DNA of 8,196 nucleotides from Spongiicolonus versatilis (GCA_028286165.1 JAPYMU010000199.1:1-8196), one strand, 5' to 3'; numbered from the stretch's first letter, positions 1 through 5,567 are shown. Notes: generated by a model from the sequence alone, not told the origin. Made by a program: numbers and translations.

Positions 1-80
1 ATGGTCAAGGTAAACGCGACCGCGACCAGGACATAAATCCCGCCTAACATCAGACCGTTGATGAGTTGTTGTTCTAACAT
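1..80 (-). CDS. LivH-like branched-chain amino-acid ABC transporter permease, N-terminal fragment
   Basis: Only the first 26 codons are present; the gene runs leftward out of the window. Reading from the ATG at 80 gives a protein beginning MLEQQLINGLMLGGIYVLVA and continuing VAFTLT. The short amphipathic start, the QQLxNGLxLGxxYxLxA pattern and the opening of a first membrane helix match the N-terminus of LivH-family permeases, inner-membrane subunits of branched-chain amino-acid (or urea/amide) importers. No strong ribosome-binding site is visible upstream. It lies 64 bp downstream of yidC on the same strand with no clear terminator between, so read-through is possible. In many proteobacteria mnmE (trmE) occupies this place. 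The family call rests on recognising a short N-terminus; another multi-pass permease cannot be excluded. Confidence 0.68.
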   Translation of the reverse strand, partial: MLEQQLINGLMLGGIYVLVAVAFTLT

Positions 81-144
81 GACCGTTCGACCGCTTTTGC
101 CCGCCGCTACCTTACCACGCCTGCGACACATCCGAGCCCCCGGG

Positions 145-1830
145 TCACTCGCCGACAATCTTGCGCGTGATGTACCACTGCTGGGCGATGGAGAGAATGT
201 TGTTCACCACCCAATAGAGCACCAGCCCGGCCGGGAACCACAGGAACAGCACGGTGAACACCACCGGCATCGCCATCATGATGTTTTTCTGCATGGGATC
301 CAGCGGCGCCGGGTTGAGAAACTGCTGCGCCACCATGGAGCCGCCCATGATCAGCGGCAGCACGTAGTACGGATCCGGCAGCGACAGATCGTTAAGCCAC
401 CAGATGAAATCCGCCTGGCGCAACTCCACGCTTTCCAGCAACACCCAGTACAGCGCGATGAACACCGGGATTTGCACCAGTATCGGCAGGCAGCCGCCGA
501 GGGGGTTGATTTTTTCCTTTTTGTACAACTGCATCATTTCCTGGTTCAGTTTCTGCTTGTCGCCGCCGTAACGTTCGCGCAGGGTTTTCAGGCGCGGCTG
601 GAATTTTTTCATGCGCGCCATGGATTTGTAACTGGCCGCCGACAGCGGAAAGAACAGCAGTTTAATCAGCAGCGTCAGCAGAATAATCGCGTAGCCCCAG
701 TTGCCGCTGAGGCGGTGAATGCGCTCCAGCACCCAGAACAGCGGCGACGCCACCGGCGTCAGCCAGCCGTAGTCCACGGTCAGCAGCAGGCCTTCTGCGC
801 CCTGCGCGCGCAGGCGCGACTGCTCCTTGGGGCCGGCGAACACGGCGGTGCCGAGTACGCCCTCGCCGCCGGCCAACAGGCGCAGCGGGGTGAGGGTTTT
901 GTAGCCCAGGGTGTACTCATTGGCGCCGCCGCTGGTCAGCACCTTGCTGTAGAGTTGGTGGCGGCCGTCCGGCGGCGGCAGCCAGGCGCCGACAAAATAA
1001 TGCTGCAGCATGGCCGCCCAGCCGCCGGTGACATCGCGCGCCAGGTCGGCGCTTTGCATGTCGGCGAAGTCCACTTTTTCATAGCGTTCCTCCTCGGTGT
1101 AGATGGCGCCGCCGGTGTAACTCGGCAGGCCGCCGAAAAATCCCAGGCCGCCGTCGTCCTCCGGCGGCGTGCGGCGGAATTGCGCGTACAAAAAACCCTC
1201 CCACGGCGCGGCGGCGGCGGCGATGCGGTAGGTGATGCCGATGCGGTAACTGTCGCGGCGGAACGAAAAAACCTTGGTGTAGCGGACGCCGTCAGCGGCG
1301 GTGTACACCAGCGGCACCTCCAGCGCGTCGTCGCCGGGGCCGAGTTGGTAATCGGCGGCGGCGGCGGTGTAGCGGGTGCGGTGGTTGGGGTAGTCGCCGC
1401 CGCGGCCGATGAGTCCGCTCTGGGCGATGAGGCGGTTGCTGCCGGCGCTGTCGCGCAGCAGGATGAACGGGTCGTCCGGCGTGTCCACGCTCACCGGGTA
1501 GTCCAAAAGCGCAACCCGCCGGATGTCGCCGCCCACCGCGCTGATGGTGACCCGCAGCAGGTCGGTGGTGACGGTGACGGTGTCTTCGGTGGCAGCGGGG
1601 GCGGCAGCGGCGGCCGGCGCGCCGGGGGCGGCGGGCACCGTGTCGGAAGCGGCTGCCGCCACCGGCGGCACTTCCGGAACCTCGCCGGGCGGCAGTCCGG
1701 AGGCGGTGGTGGCGGGGGCGGAGGTGACGGTAGCGGCCTCGTACTCGGCCTCAAATTCAAACCACGCCTGGCTCAGCAGCAGCAGCACCAGCGCCAGGCC
1801 GGCGAGCAAAATAAAACGCTGGATTTCCAT
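145..1830 (-). CDS. yidC: Membrane protein insertase YidC (Oxa1/Alb3 family)
   Basis: Inner-membrane insertase that inserts and folds membrane proteins alone or with SecYEG. The 561-aa product has the Gram-negative layout: an N-terminal anchor helix (about 6-22, ending SQAWFEFE), an Ala/Pro/Thr-rich linker (about 32-82), a large periplasmic beta domain (about 84-355), then the conserved helices. Conserved blocks include GNWGYAIILLT (376-386), the cytoplasmic hairpin with KKEKINPLGGCLPILVQIP (437-455), SVELRQADF (467-475), DPYYVLPL (486-493) and LFLWFPAGLVLYW (528-540). The helix-2 hydrophilic-groove arginine of E. coli (R366) aligns with lysine 390 here. The linker is coded by very GC-rich repetitive sequence (about 1585-1735). 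The start at 1830 is 18 bp after the rnpA stop; no Shine-Dalgarno is seen, so translational coupling to rnpA is plausible. yidD, often found between rnpA and yidC, is absent. Confidence 0.97.
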   Translation of the reverse strand: MEIQRFILLAGLALVLLLLSQAWFEFEAEYEAATVTSAPATTASGLPPGEVPEVPPVAAAASDTVPAAPGAPAAAAAPAATEDTVTVTTDLLRVTISAVGGDIRRVALLDYPVSVDTPDDPFILLRDSAGSNRLIAQSGLIGRGGDYPNHRTRYTAAAADYQLGPGDDALEVPLVYTAADGVRYTKVFSFRRDSYRIGITYRIAAAAAPWEGFLYAQFRRTPPEDDGGLGFFGGLPSYTGGAIYTEEERYEKVDFADMQSADLARDVTGGWAAMLQHYFVGAWLPPPDGRHQLYSKVLTSGGANEYTLGYKTLTPLRLLAGGEGVLGTAVFAGPKEQSRLRAQGAEGLLLTVDYGWLTPVASPLFWVLERIHRLSGNWGYAIILLTLLIKLLFFPLSAASYKSMARMKKFQPRLKTLRERYGGDKQKLNQEMMQLYKKEKINPLGGCLPILVQIPVFIALYWVLLESVELRQADFIWWLNDLSLPDPYYVLPLIMGGSMVAQQFLNPAPLDPMQKNIMMAMPVVFTVLFLWFPAGLVLYWVVNNILSIAQQWYITRKIVGE

Positions 1831-1848
1831 GGAGGCGGGTCGGTGGTC

Positions 1849-2268
1849 TCAGGTTGCACAATGGCCGCCGGGCAGGGCCGAGCGGCGGTGGTAGCGGCGG
1901 ATCAGGCGCCGCCAGTGCTGCCGCAGTTCGTCGCGGATGGCGGCGTTGTCCATTGCCGCGCAGGGTTTTTGCGCCACCACCACCAGGTCCACACAGCGGT
2001 CGCCGATGTTGCCCTCACCCTCGCTGTGGCGGCGGAAAAATTCGCGCACTTGTCTTTTAATCCGGTTGCGGCCGGCGGCGTTGGCGTCCACCTTGCGCGA
2101 CACGGCGATGCCGAGGCGGTCGCAGTCACCGTCGTTGGGCCGCGCGTAAAAGCGCATGCCATCGCCCCGGCTTTGCCACGGGCGCTTAAAAACAAAGCGG
2201 AAGCCGCGTTCGGTGAGCAGGCGGCGGTTTTTGCCGAAACGCTGCCCGGCGCCGGCGGCGGCCGCCAC
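1849..2268 (-). CDS. rnpA: Ribonuclease P protein component
   Basis: Basic protein subunit that helps the RNase P RNA bind precursor tRNAs and remove their 5' leaders. The 139-aa product has the family opening RFGKNRRLLTERGFRFVF (10-27), the substrate-binding strand region RLGIAVSRKV (51-60), and the signature RNR motif in GRNRIKRQVREFFRRH (66-81). It ends with a basic helix near 110-128 and a short tail. The start chosen is GTG at 2268, two bases after the rpmH stop; no later ATG would keep the conserved N-terminus. The Ala/Gly-rich first eight residues look like a dispensable extension. The tight spacing fits co-transcription and coupled translation with rpmH, the usual arrangement for this pair. 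Confidence 0.94.
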   Translation of the reverse strand: MAAAAGAGQRFGKNRRLLTERGFRFVFKRPWQSRGDGMRFYARPNDGDCDRLGIAVSRKVDANAAGRNRIKRQVREFFRRHSEGEGNIGDRCVDLVVVAQKPCAAMDNAAIRDELRQHWRRLIRRYHRRSALPGGHCAT

Positions 2269-2270
2269 CG

Positions 2271-2405
2271 CTACACGCTGAGACGCGCCCGGCCGCGCGC
2301 CCGCCGTGCATTAATCACCGCCCGGCCGCCGCGCGTCCGCATGCGCGCCCGAAACCCGTGGGTTCGCTTGCGCTTGACTTGACTCGGCTGAAAAGTTCGT
2401 TTCAT
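2271..2405 (-). CDS. rpmH: 50S ribosomal protein L34
   Basis: Small, very basic protein of the large ribosomal subunit. The 44-aa product starts MKRTFQPSQVKRKRTHGFRA and ends GRARLSV, a textbook L34 two residues shorter than E. coli's. The frame stays open for 19 codons upstream of this ATG, but L34 proteins start at MKRTF, so the ATG at 2405 is chosen. A GGTGA-like sequence lies about 7-11 bases upstream as a modest ribosome-binding site. It is the first gene of the leftward rpmH-rnpA-yidC operon and is divergent from dnaA. Confidence 0.97.
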   Translation of the reverse strand: MKRTFQPSQVKRKRTHGFRARMRTRGGRAVINARRARGRARLSV

Positions 2406-2433
2406 CTCGGTGTCACCGCTGGAAAAGCGCCCC

Positions 2434-2462
2434 AGCGTATTGCGGCTGGGCGCGGTTGTCAA
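2434..2462 (-). promoter_or_regulatory. Candidate sigma70 promoter for rpmH-rnpA-yidC
   Basis: On the minus strand there is a perfect -35 hexamer TTGACA (2462-2457), a 17-bp spacer, and TACGCT (2439-2434), which matches three of six -10 positions. Transcription would begin roughly 20-25 bp before the rpmH ATG, giving a short leader. The perfect -35, ideal spacing and location fit the strong promoter expected for a ribosomal protein operon. No other pair of this quality was seen in this spacer. Inferred from motif matching only. Confidence 0.62.
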
Positions 2463-2693
2463 GCGGATTGCAAACCGGGCCGGAAACCGCGCGCGGCGGA
2501 TGGCGGTTCTGGCGGCGAAAATGACGGTCGGGGGGCGGAAGATGATGAGGGAAAGGAAGAAGCTGCCGCCGGGGCTTGTTGTGGCGGTGGCGGAAACTGT
2601 GACCTTGTGCCGCCGGCTTGGTAGTTTGGCGGCGGACGGAGGCGGCCAAAACGGTGTTTTTCATGTGCGACCGGCCGGTGGCGGCAAATAAAT

Positions 2694-2721
2694 TCGCCGC
2701 CGCCCTCACCGCCGGCGGCGA
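2694..2721. repeat. GC-rich inverted repeat (hairpin) upstream of dnaA
   Basis: Perfect 9-bp arms TCGCCGCCG (2694-2702) and CGGCGGCGA (2713-2721) flank a 10-base loop. On the minus strand the stem is followed by ATTTATTT, so it could stop antisense transcription leaving the dnaA side. On the plus strand an A run and then TTTT follow only after a gap, which is a poor terminator. It abuts the AT-rich tract before dnaA. Its function is unknown; in such GC-rich sequence chance formation is possible. Confidence 0.5.
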
Positions 2722-2835
2722 GGCTCAAAAAAATTTTAAACCGGTGTGGAATTTAATTTTTCAGTGGGGTAGAGTGGACCGGGTCAGTAAAATTTCTTTA
2801 CATTTACGATTACACAAACACAACCGCAAAGATCA

Positions 2836-2842
2836 AAGGTGA
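2836..2842 (+). promoter_or_regulatory. dnaA ribosome-binding site
   Basis: AAGGTGA lies five bases before the ATG at 2848, a good Shine-Dalgarno at normal spacing. It contains the in-frame GTG at 2839, so that upstream codon is more likely part of the ribosome-binding site than the start. This decides in favour of the ATG at 2848. Confidence 0.75.
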
Positions 2843-2847
2843 ACGCA

Positions 2848-4218
2848 ATGGAAAATACGCAAACAGAAAAACTCTGGCGTCTGTGCCAGGGCGAGTTGCA
2901 GGAGGAACTTTCGGCGGAGAAATATCATATGTGGATCCGCCCGCTGCAGTTGATGCGGGAGGAAACTTCACTGGTGCTGCTGGCGCCGAACTCTTTTGTG
3001 CGCGATGAAGTCAACGAACGGTATTTTCCGCGGCTGCTGGAACTGGTGCGGCGGTTTGACACGCCGGACACCGGGCTCAGTATTCGCATCGGCAACCTGG
3101 AACAGCCGGCGGGAAACGGCGCATGCGCCGGCACTGCTGCAAAATCAAACGGCGGCGGCAACGGTAAAACTCCGCCCTCACCCTCACCCTCACCGATTGG
3201 CAGCGGGTTAATCCGGGAGTTCACCTTTGACAATTACGTGGAGGGAAAATCCAACGAAAGCGCGCGCGCGGCCGCCATGCATGTGGGGGAAAAGCCGGGT
3301 AAACACTACAATCCGCTGGTGATTTACGGCGGCACCGGCGTCGGCAAAACCCACCTGATGCACGCGGTGGGGCATTTAATTCTGAACAGCGGCTCGCAAA
3401 AACGGGTGATGTATGTGCACAGCGAACGTTTTATCGCCGACATGGTGGAGGCGATTCGCAAAGGGACCATGCCAGGGTTTAAAAAATACTACCGTTCGTC
3501 GGATGTGCTTCTGTTGGATGACATCAACTTCTTCACCGACAAAAAGCGCACACAGGAAGAATTTTTTCACATCTTCAACAGTCTGAAAAACACCGGCAAG
3601 CAGATTGTTGTCACCTGCGACTGTCTGCCCGCGGATATCCAGGGAATGGAAAGCCGCATTGTCTCGCGCCTGAACAACGGCTTTGTGGCACTGGTGGATG
3701 TGCCGGATGTGGAAACGCGGGCGGCGATTCTGCTTAAAAAAGCCGGCGCGCTGGGGGTGGAACTTTCCGACGATGTTGCGTTCCTGATCGCCGAACGCAT
3801 TCGCTCCAATGTGCGTGAACTGGAAGGCGCGCTGAACCGCATTCACGCCAAGGCGAACTTCACCGGCACCACGGTGGACAAAAGGACCGCCGAGGAGGCG
3901 CTGGAAGATATTCTCACCCAGCACAACCGGCGGATTACCATTGAAAATATTCAGAAAAAAACCGCCGAATATTGTAGTATTCGGGTTGGCGATCTGCTGT
4001 CCAAAAGCAGGAAACGGCAATTTGTCCGGCCGCGCCAAATGGCGATGCTGCTGGCGAAAGAGCAGACCGAAAAAAGCCTGCCTGAGATTGGCAAATCTTT
4101 CGGCGGGCGCGACCACAGCACAGTTCTTCATGCTTGCAAAAAAATCAAAGAACTGATGCGCGATGACCCGAAAGTTCGGGAAGATTACGAAAATCTGCGA
4201 AGACGAATCACCGGATAA
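2848..4218 (+). CDS. dnaA: Chromosomal replication initiator protein DnaA
   Basis: AAA+ ATPase that binds DnaA boxes, opens oriC and recruits the helicase. The 456-aa product has domain I (about 1-83, with KYHMWIRPLQ at 25-34), a short low-complexity domain II linker (about 85-120, Gly/Asn then PSPSPSP), AAA+ domain III, and DNA-binding domain IV. Walker A is GGTGVGKTH (161-169), Walker B LLLDD (221-225), sensor 1 lies near VVTCD (254-258), the arginine finger is probably R274, and sensor 2 is RELEG (323-327). Domain IV has RPRQMAM (394-400) and the signature GGRDHSTV (419-426). Two normally conserved spots differ: the usual SRFGWG is SRLNNG (273-278), and the usual TSDR-PP is TCDCLP (256-261). 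The catalytic residues are intact. The start is set by the Shine-Dalgarno at 2836-2842. The putative origin follows directly. Confidence 0.98.
   Translation: MENTQTEKLWRLCQGELQEELSAEKYHMWIRPLQLMREETSLVLLAPNSFVRDEVNERYFPRLLELVRRFDTPDTGLSIRIGNLEQPAGNGACAGTAAKSNGGGNGKTPPSPSPSPIGSGLIREFTFDNYVEGKSNESARAAAMHVGEKPGKHYNPLVIYGGTGVGKTHLMHAVGHLILNSGSQKRVMYVHSERFIADMVEAIRKGTMPGFKKYYRSSDVLLLDDINFFTDKKRTQEEFFHIFNSLKNTGKQIVVTCDCLPADIQGMESRIVSRLNNGFVALVDVPDVETRAAILLKKAGALGVELSDDVAFLIAERIRSNVRELEGALNRIHAKANFTGTTVDKRTAEEALEDILTQHNRRITIENIQKKTAEYCSIRVGDLLSKSRKRQFVRPRQMAMLLAKEQTEKSLPEIGKSFGGRDHSTVLHACKKIKELMRDDPKVREDYENLRRRITG
3175..3192 (+). repeat. Tandem CCCTCA hexamer (three copies) in dnaA
   Basis: Three perfect CCCTCA units at 3175, 3181 and 3187 encode Pro-Ser repeats in the DnaA domain II linker, the least conserved part of the protein. 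Repeats of this kind can change copy number in frame, altering linker length without affecting the functional domains. Confidence 0.85.
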
Positions 4219-4231
4219 GTCAGGAACAACC

Positions 4232-4240
4232 TGTGGATAA
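4232..4240 (-). promoter_or_regulatory. DnaA box, perfect
   Basis: TGTGGATAA on the plus strand is TTATCCACA on the minus strand, a perfect match to TTATNCACA of the strong R1 type. It starts 14 bp after the dnaA stop and is paired head-to-head with the box at 4250. Confidence 0.9.
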
Positions 4241-4249
4241 CTAAGTAAG

Positions 4250-4258
4250 TTATCTACA
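4250..4258 (+). promoter_or_regulatory. DnaA box, one mismatch
   Basis: TTATCTACA differs from TTATNCACA only at position six (T for C). With the minus-strand box at 4232-4240 it makes the imperfect palindrome 4230-4260, with a 5-bp spacer and one mismatch per 13-base arm. The symmetry supports it as a true weak site. Confidence 0.7.
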
Positions 4259-4277
4259 GGCAGAGAAAGCACCTGTT

Positions 4278-4286
4278 TTATCCCCA
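4278..4286 (+). promoter_or_regulatory. Possible weak DnaA box
   Basis: TTATCCCCA has one mismatch to TTATNCACA (C for A at position seven). It lies between the paired boxes and the perfect box at 4311, in the same orientation as the latter. Plausible as a low-affinity filament site, but it may be chance. Confidence 0.45.
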
Positions 4287-4310
4287 AACAATCCCAATAA
4301 ACCCGACAAG

Positions 4311-4319
4311 TTATCCACA
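4311..4319 (+). promoter_or_regulatory. DnaA box, perfect, next to the unwinding region
   Basis: TTATCCACA is a perfect consensus box. It is the last box before the AT-rich stretch at 4333-4360, separated by 13 bp, and sits inside the loop of the 15-bp inverted repeat. This placement fits the anchor box from which a DnaA filament extends into the duplex-unwinding element. Confidence 0.9.
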
Positions 4320-4332
4320 GAGAAAAAACCTC

Positions 4333-4360
4333 GTAAGTTATTATTTAATAAGGGTTTATT
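4333..4360. other. Candidate duplex-unwinding element
   Basis: Twenty-three of 28 bases are A or T, in a genome segment that is otherwise GC-rich. It begins 13 bp after a perfect DnaA box. On the plus strand it contains TTATTATTT (4338-4346), three consecutive triplets fitting the complement of the DnaA-trio pattern (3'-[G/A]A[T/A]-5') described for bacterial origins. The right end overlaps the second arm of the inverted repeat. Assigned from composition and position only. Confidence 0.62.
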
Positions 4361-4409
4361 GGGATTTTCCCGCAACTGACACTCCTCATCAACACCAACA
4401 ATCTTAACC

Positions 4410-4415
4410 TAAGGA
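4410..4415 (+). promoter_or_regulatory. dnaN ribosome-binding site
   Basis: TAAGGA lies nine bases before the dnaN ATG at 4425, a good Shine-Dalgarno at slightly long spacing. It supports that ATG as the start. No upstream in-frame alternative is needed, because the protein begins as in E. coli. Confidence 0.75.
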
Positions 4416-4424
4416 TTTAAAGTC

Positions 4425-5531
4425 ATGAAACTCTCCATCAAGCACAAAAAACTCGTCAAGCCGCTTGCATCCACCTGCAGTGTGGTGGAAAAACGGCAGA
4501 CGTTGCCCATTCTCTCCAATGTCCTGCTTCGTTTGGAGGGAGGCAGCCTCTCCCTGACCGGCTCGGATATGGAGGCGGAAATCACAGTCACCATTGACGG
4601 AGTTGAGGGTGATGACGGCGCCTGCACCGTCAATGCCCGCAAGTTGCTGGATATTTGCCGGGCGTTGCCGGAAAAGGCAAAGATTCAACTGGTCCCGCAG
4701 AAAGGCAAGGCCGAAGTCAAGGCGGATAAAAGCCGCTTTGTTCTGCAGACCTTGCCGGCCAAGGAATTCCCGAGCATGGAAAACGACACCTGGGAAAAAA
4801 GCTTGACCGTGCCGCGGGGCAAGTTTAAGCGCCTGTTGGAATTAACCTCATTTTCCATGGCCCAACAGGACATTCGCTACTACCTGAACGGTCTTCTGCT
4901 GGAAATAGAGGACGGCAGGTTGCGCGCTGTCGCCACCAATGGCCACCGTCTTGCCAAAAGCGAGATGAAAATTAAAGGCGACAAGAAAGAAAAAGCCCGC
5001 CAGATGATCCTGCCGCGCAAGGCGGTGCTGGAAATCAGCCGGTTGCTGGACGACGGTGAAAGCGACAACGTGACTTTGGAGGTGGGCGAAAACCACATCC
5101 GCCTCACTTGCGATAAAACCGTGTTTGTCTCAAAGCTGCTGGATGGCCAGTTTCCTGACTACAAAGCCGTGATTGAGCCGAAATTGCCAATCAAATTGGC
5201 GCTGGACCGGGCGACTTTTCATGATGAACTCTTCCGTGCCGCCATTCTCGCCAATGAGAAATACCACGGTGTTCAGTTGTCCCTGGACAGCAACAAGGTC
5301 CAAATCAGCGCCACCAACAGCGAGCAGGAAGAGGCGGTGGTGAATATGCCGGCGGAGTACGGCGGGGAAAAGATGGAAATCGCTTTCAACGTCCATTACC
5401 TCATGGATGCTCTCAAGGTCATGGACCAGGAACAGGTGGAACTCCACATCAAGGACAGCTCCACCTGTTGCACCATGAACAACCCAGGCGACAAGGATAC
5501 CCTGTATCTGGTAATGCCTATGCGCATCTAA
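4425..5531 (+). CDS. dnaN: DNA polymerase III beta subunit (sliding clamp)
   Basis: Forms the dimeric ring that tethers DNA polymerase III and other partners to DNA. The 368-aa product matches the usual length (366 in E. coli) and aligns end to end. It has the three repeated clamp domains (about 1-122, 123-246, 247-368). Recognisable blocks are RQTLPILSNVLL (24-35), SLSLTGSDMEAEI (41-53), FSMAQQDIRYYLNGLL (143-158), ATNGHRLA (170-177) and the C-terminal VMPMRI. T171, G173, H174 and R175, with the VMPMRI tail, are the residues expected to line the pocket that binds clamp-interacting peptides. The gene follows oriC and is probably transcribed from dnaA and/or a promoter within the spacer. A terminator-like hairpin and two parS sites follow it; recF does not. 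Confidence 0.98.
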   Translation: MKLSIKHKKLVKPLASTCSVVEKRQTLPILSNVLLRLEGGSLSLTGSDMEAEITVTIDGVEGDDGACTVNARKLLDICRALPEKAKIQLVPQKGKAEVKADKSRFVLQTLPAKEFPSMENDTWEKSLTVPRGKFKRLLELTSFSMAQQDIRYYLNGLLLEIEDGRLRAVATNGHRLAKSEMKIKGDKKEKARQMILPRKAVLEISRLLDDGESDNVTLEVGENHIRLTCDKTVFVSKLLDGQFPDYKAVIEPKLPIKLALDRATFHDELFRAAILANEKYHGVQLSLDSNKVQISATNSEQEEAVVNMPAEYGGEKMEIAFNVHYLMDALKVMDQEQVELHIKDSSTCCTMNNPGDKDTLYLVMPMRI

Positions 5532-5551
5532 AGAAAGCCACTGCCGCCCGA

Positions 5552-5567
5552 TGTTTCACGTGAAACA
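5552..5567. promoter_or_regulatory. parS: parS centromere site 1
   Basis: TGTTTCACGTGAAACA is a perfect 16-bp palindrome identical to the chromosomal parS consensus bound by ParB (Spo0J). One extra base pair at each end extends the palindrome (5551-5568). It starts 20 bp after the dnaN stop and about 1.2 kb from the last DnaA box. ParB would load here and spread to organise origin segregation with ParA. A second identical copy lies 84 bp away. Confidence 0.96.

Larger units (their letters stand above)
2406..2847. other. Divergent rpmH-dnaA intergenic region
   Basis: This 442-bp spacer separates the leftward rpmH operon from dnaA. From left to right it holds the rpmH promoter, a GC-rich stretch with a purine-rich run on the plus strand (about 2517-2562), a GC-rich hairpin (2694-2721), then an AT-rich stretch (2727-2761) and the dnaA leader. 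Several relatives, such as Pseudomonas, carry oriC in this position, but I find no sequence within one mismatch of TTATNCACA. Possible dnaA -10 elements are TAGAGT (2770-2775) and TACGAT (2805-2810), neither with a good -35, so no dnaA promoter is assigned. Short open frames here show no protein-like features. Confidence 0.7.
4290..4366. repeat. Perfect 15-bp inverted repeat inside oriC
   Basis: Arm AATCCCAATAAACCC at 4290-4304 is exactly complementary in reverse to GGGTTTATTGGGATT at 4352-4366, with a 47-bp spacer. The spacer holds the perfect DnaA box (4311-4319) and most of the AT-rich tract. Arms of this length with no mismatch are unlikely by chance. The arms do not resemble DnaA boxes, so they may be sites for another origin-binding protein or may form a stem or cruciform. 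Confidence 0.9.
4219..4424. other. oriC: Putative chromosomal replication origin oriC
   Basis: This 206-bp spacer between dnaA and dnaN is clearly AT-rich against its GC-rich surroundings. It contains two perfect DnaA boxes (4232-4240 minus, 4311-4319 plus), two one-mismatch boxes (4250-4258, 4278-4286), an AT-rich unwinding candidate (4333-4360) and a perfect 15-bp inverted repeat (4290-4304/4352-4366). The first two boxes form a near-perfect divergent palindrome (4230-4260, 12 of 13 arm positions). The dnaA-dnaN position is that of the main unwinding region in Bacillus and of a secondary origin-like region in Pseudomonas. Box density, AT richness and position together make this the best origin candidate in the window. 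The dnaN leader and ribosome-binding site occupy its right end. Confidence 0.87.

Noticed and set aside
1585..1735. G-rich run in yidC as a regulatory G-quadruplex or minisatellite
   Set aside because: It encodes the Ala/Pro-rich YidC linker, and GCC/GCG codons alone explain the pattern; no regular G-tract spacing was clear.
58..2382. 774-codon plus-strand open frame spanning yidC, rnpA and rpmH
   Set aside because: It is antisense to three clearly real genes. Its His/Arg/Gly/Ala-rich, Val-rich translation is what GC-rich coding sequence gives in the opposite frame, and it has no recognisable domain.
2745..2753. TGTGGAATT upstream of dnaA as a DnaA box
   Set aside because: Its reverse complement AATTCCACA has three mismatches to TTATNCACA, too many to call.
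2839..2841. GTG as the dnaA start
   Set aside because: It lies inside the AAGGTGA ribosome-binding site that is well spaced for the ATG at 2848, and DnaA proteins normally begin close to the second methionine's context.
2413..2842. Several open frames of 70-98 codons in the rpmH-dnaA spacer
   Set aside because: Overlapping frames on both strands with low-complexity, basic translations and no good ribosome-binding sites; they look like chance frames in GC-rich DNA.
3376..4287. 303-codon minus-strand frame across dnaA
   Set aside because: Shadow of dnaA, whose full-length domain structure is unambiguous; the antisense translation shows no family pattern.
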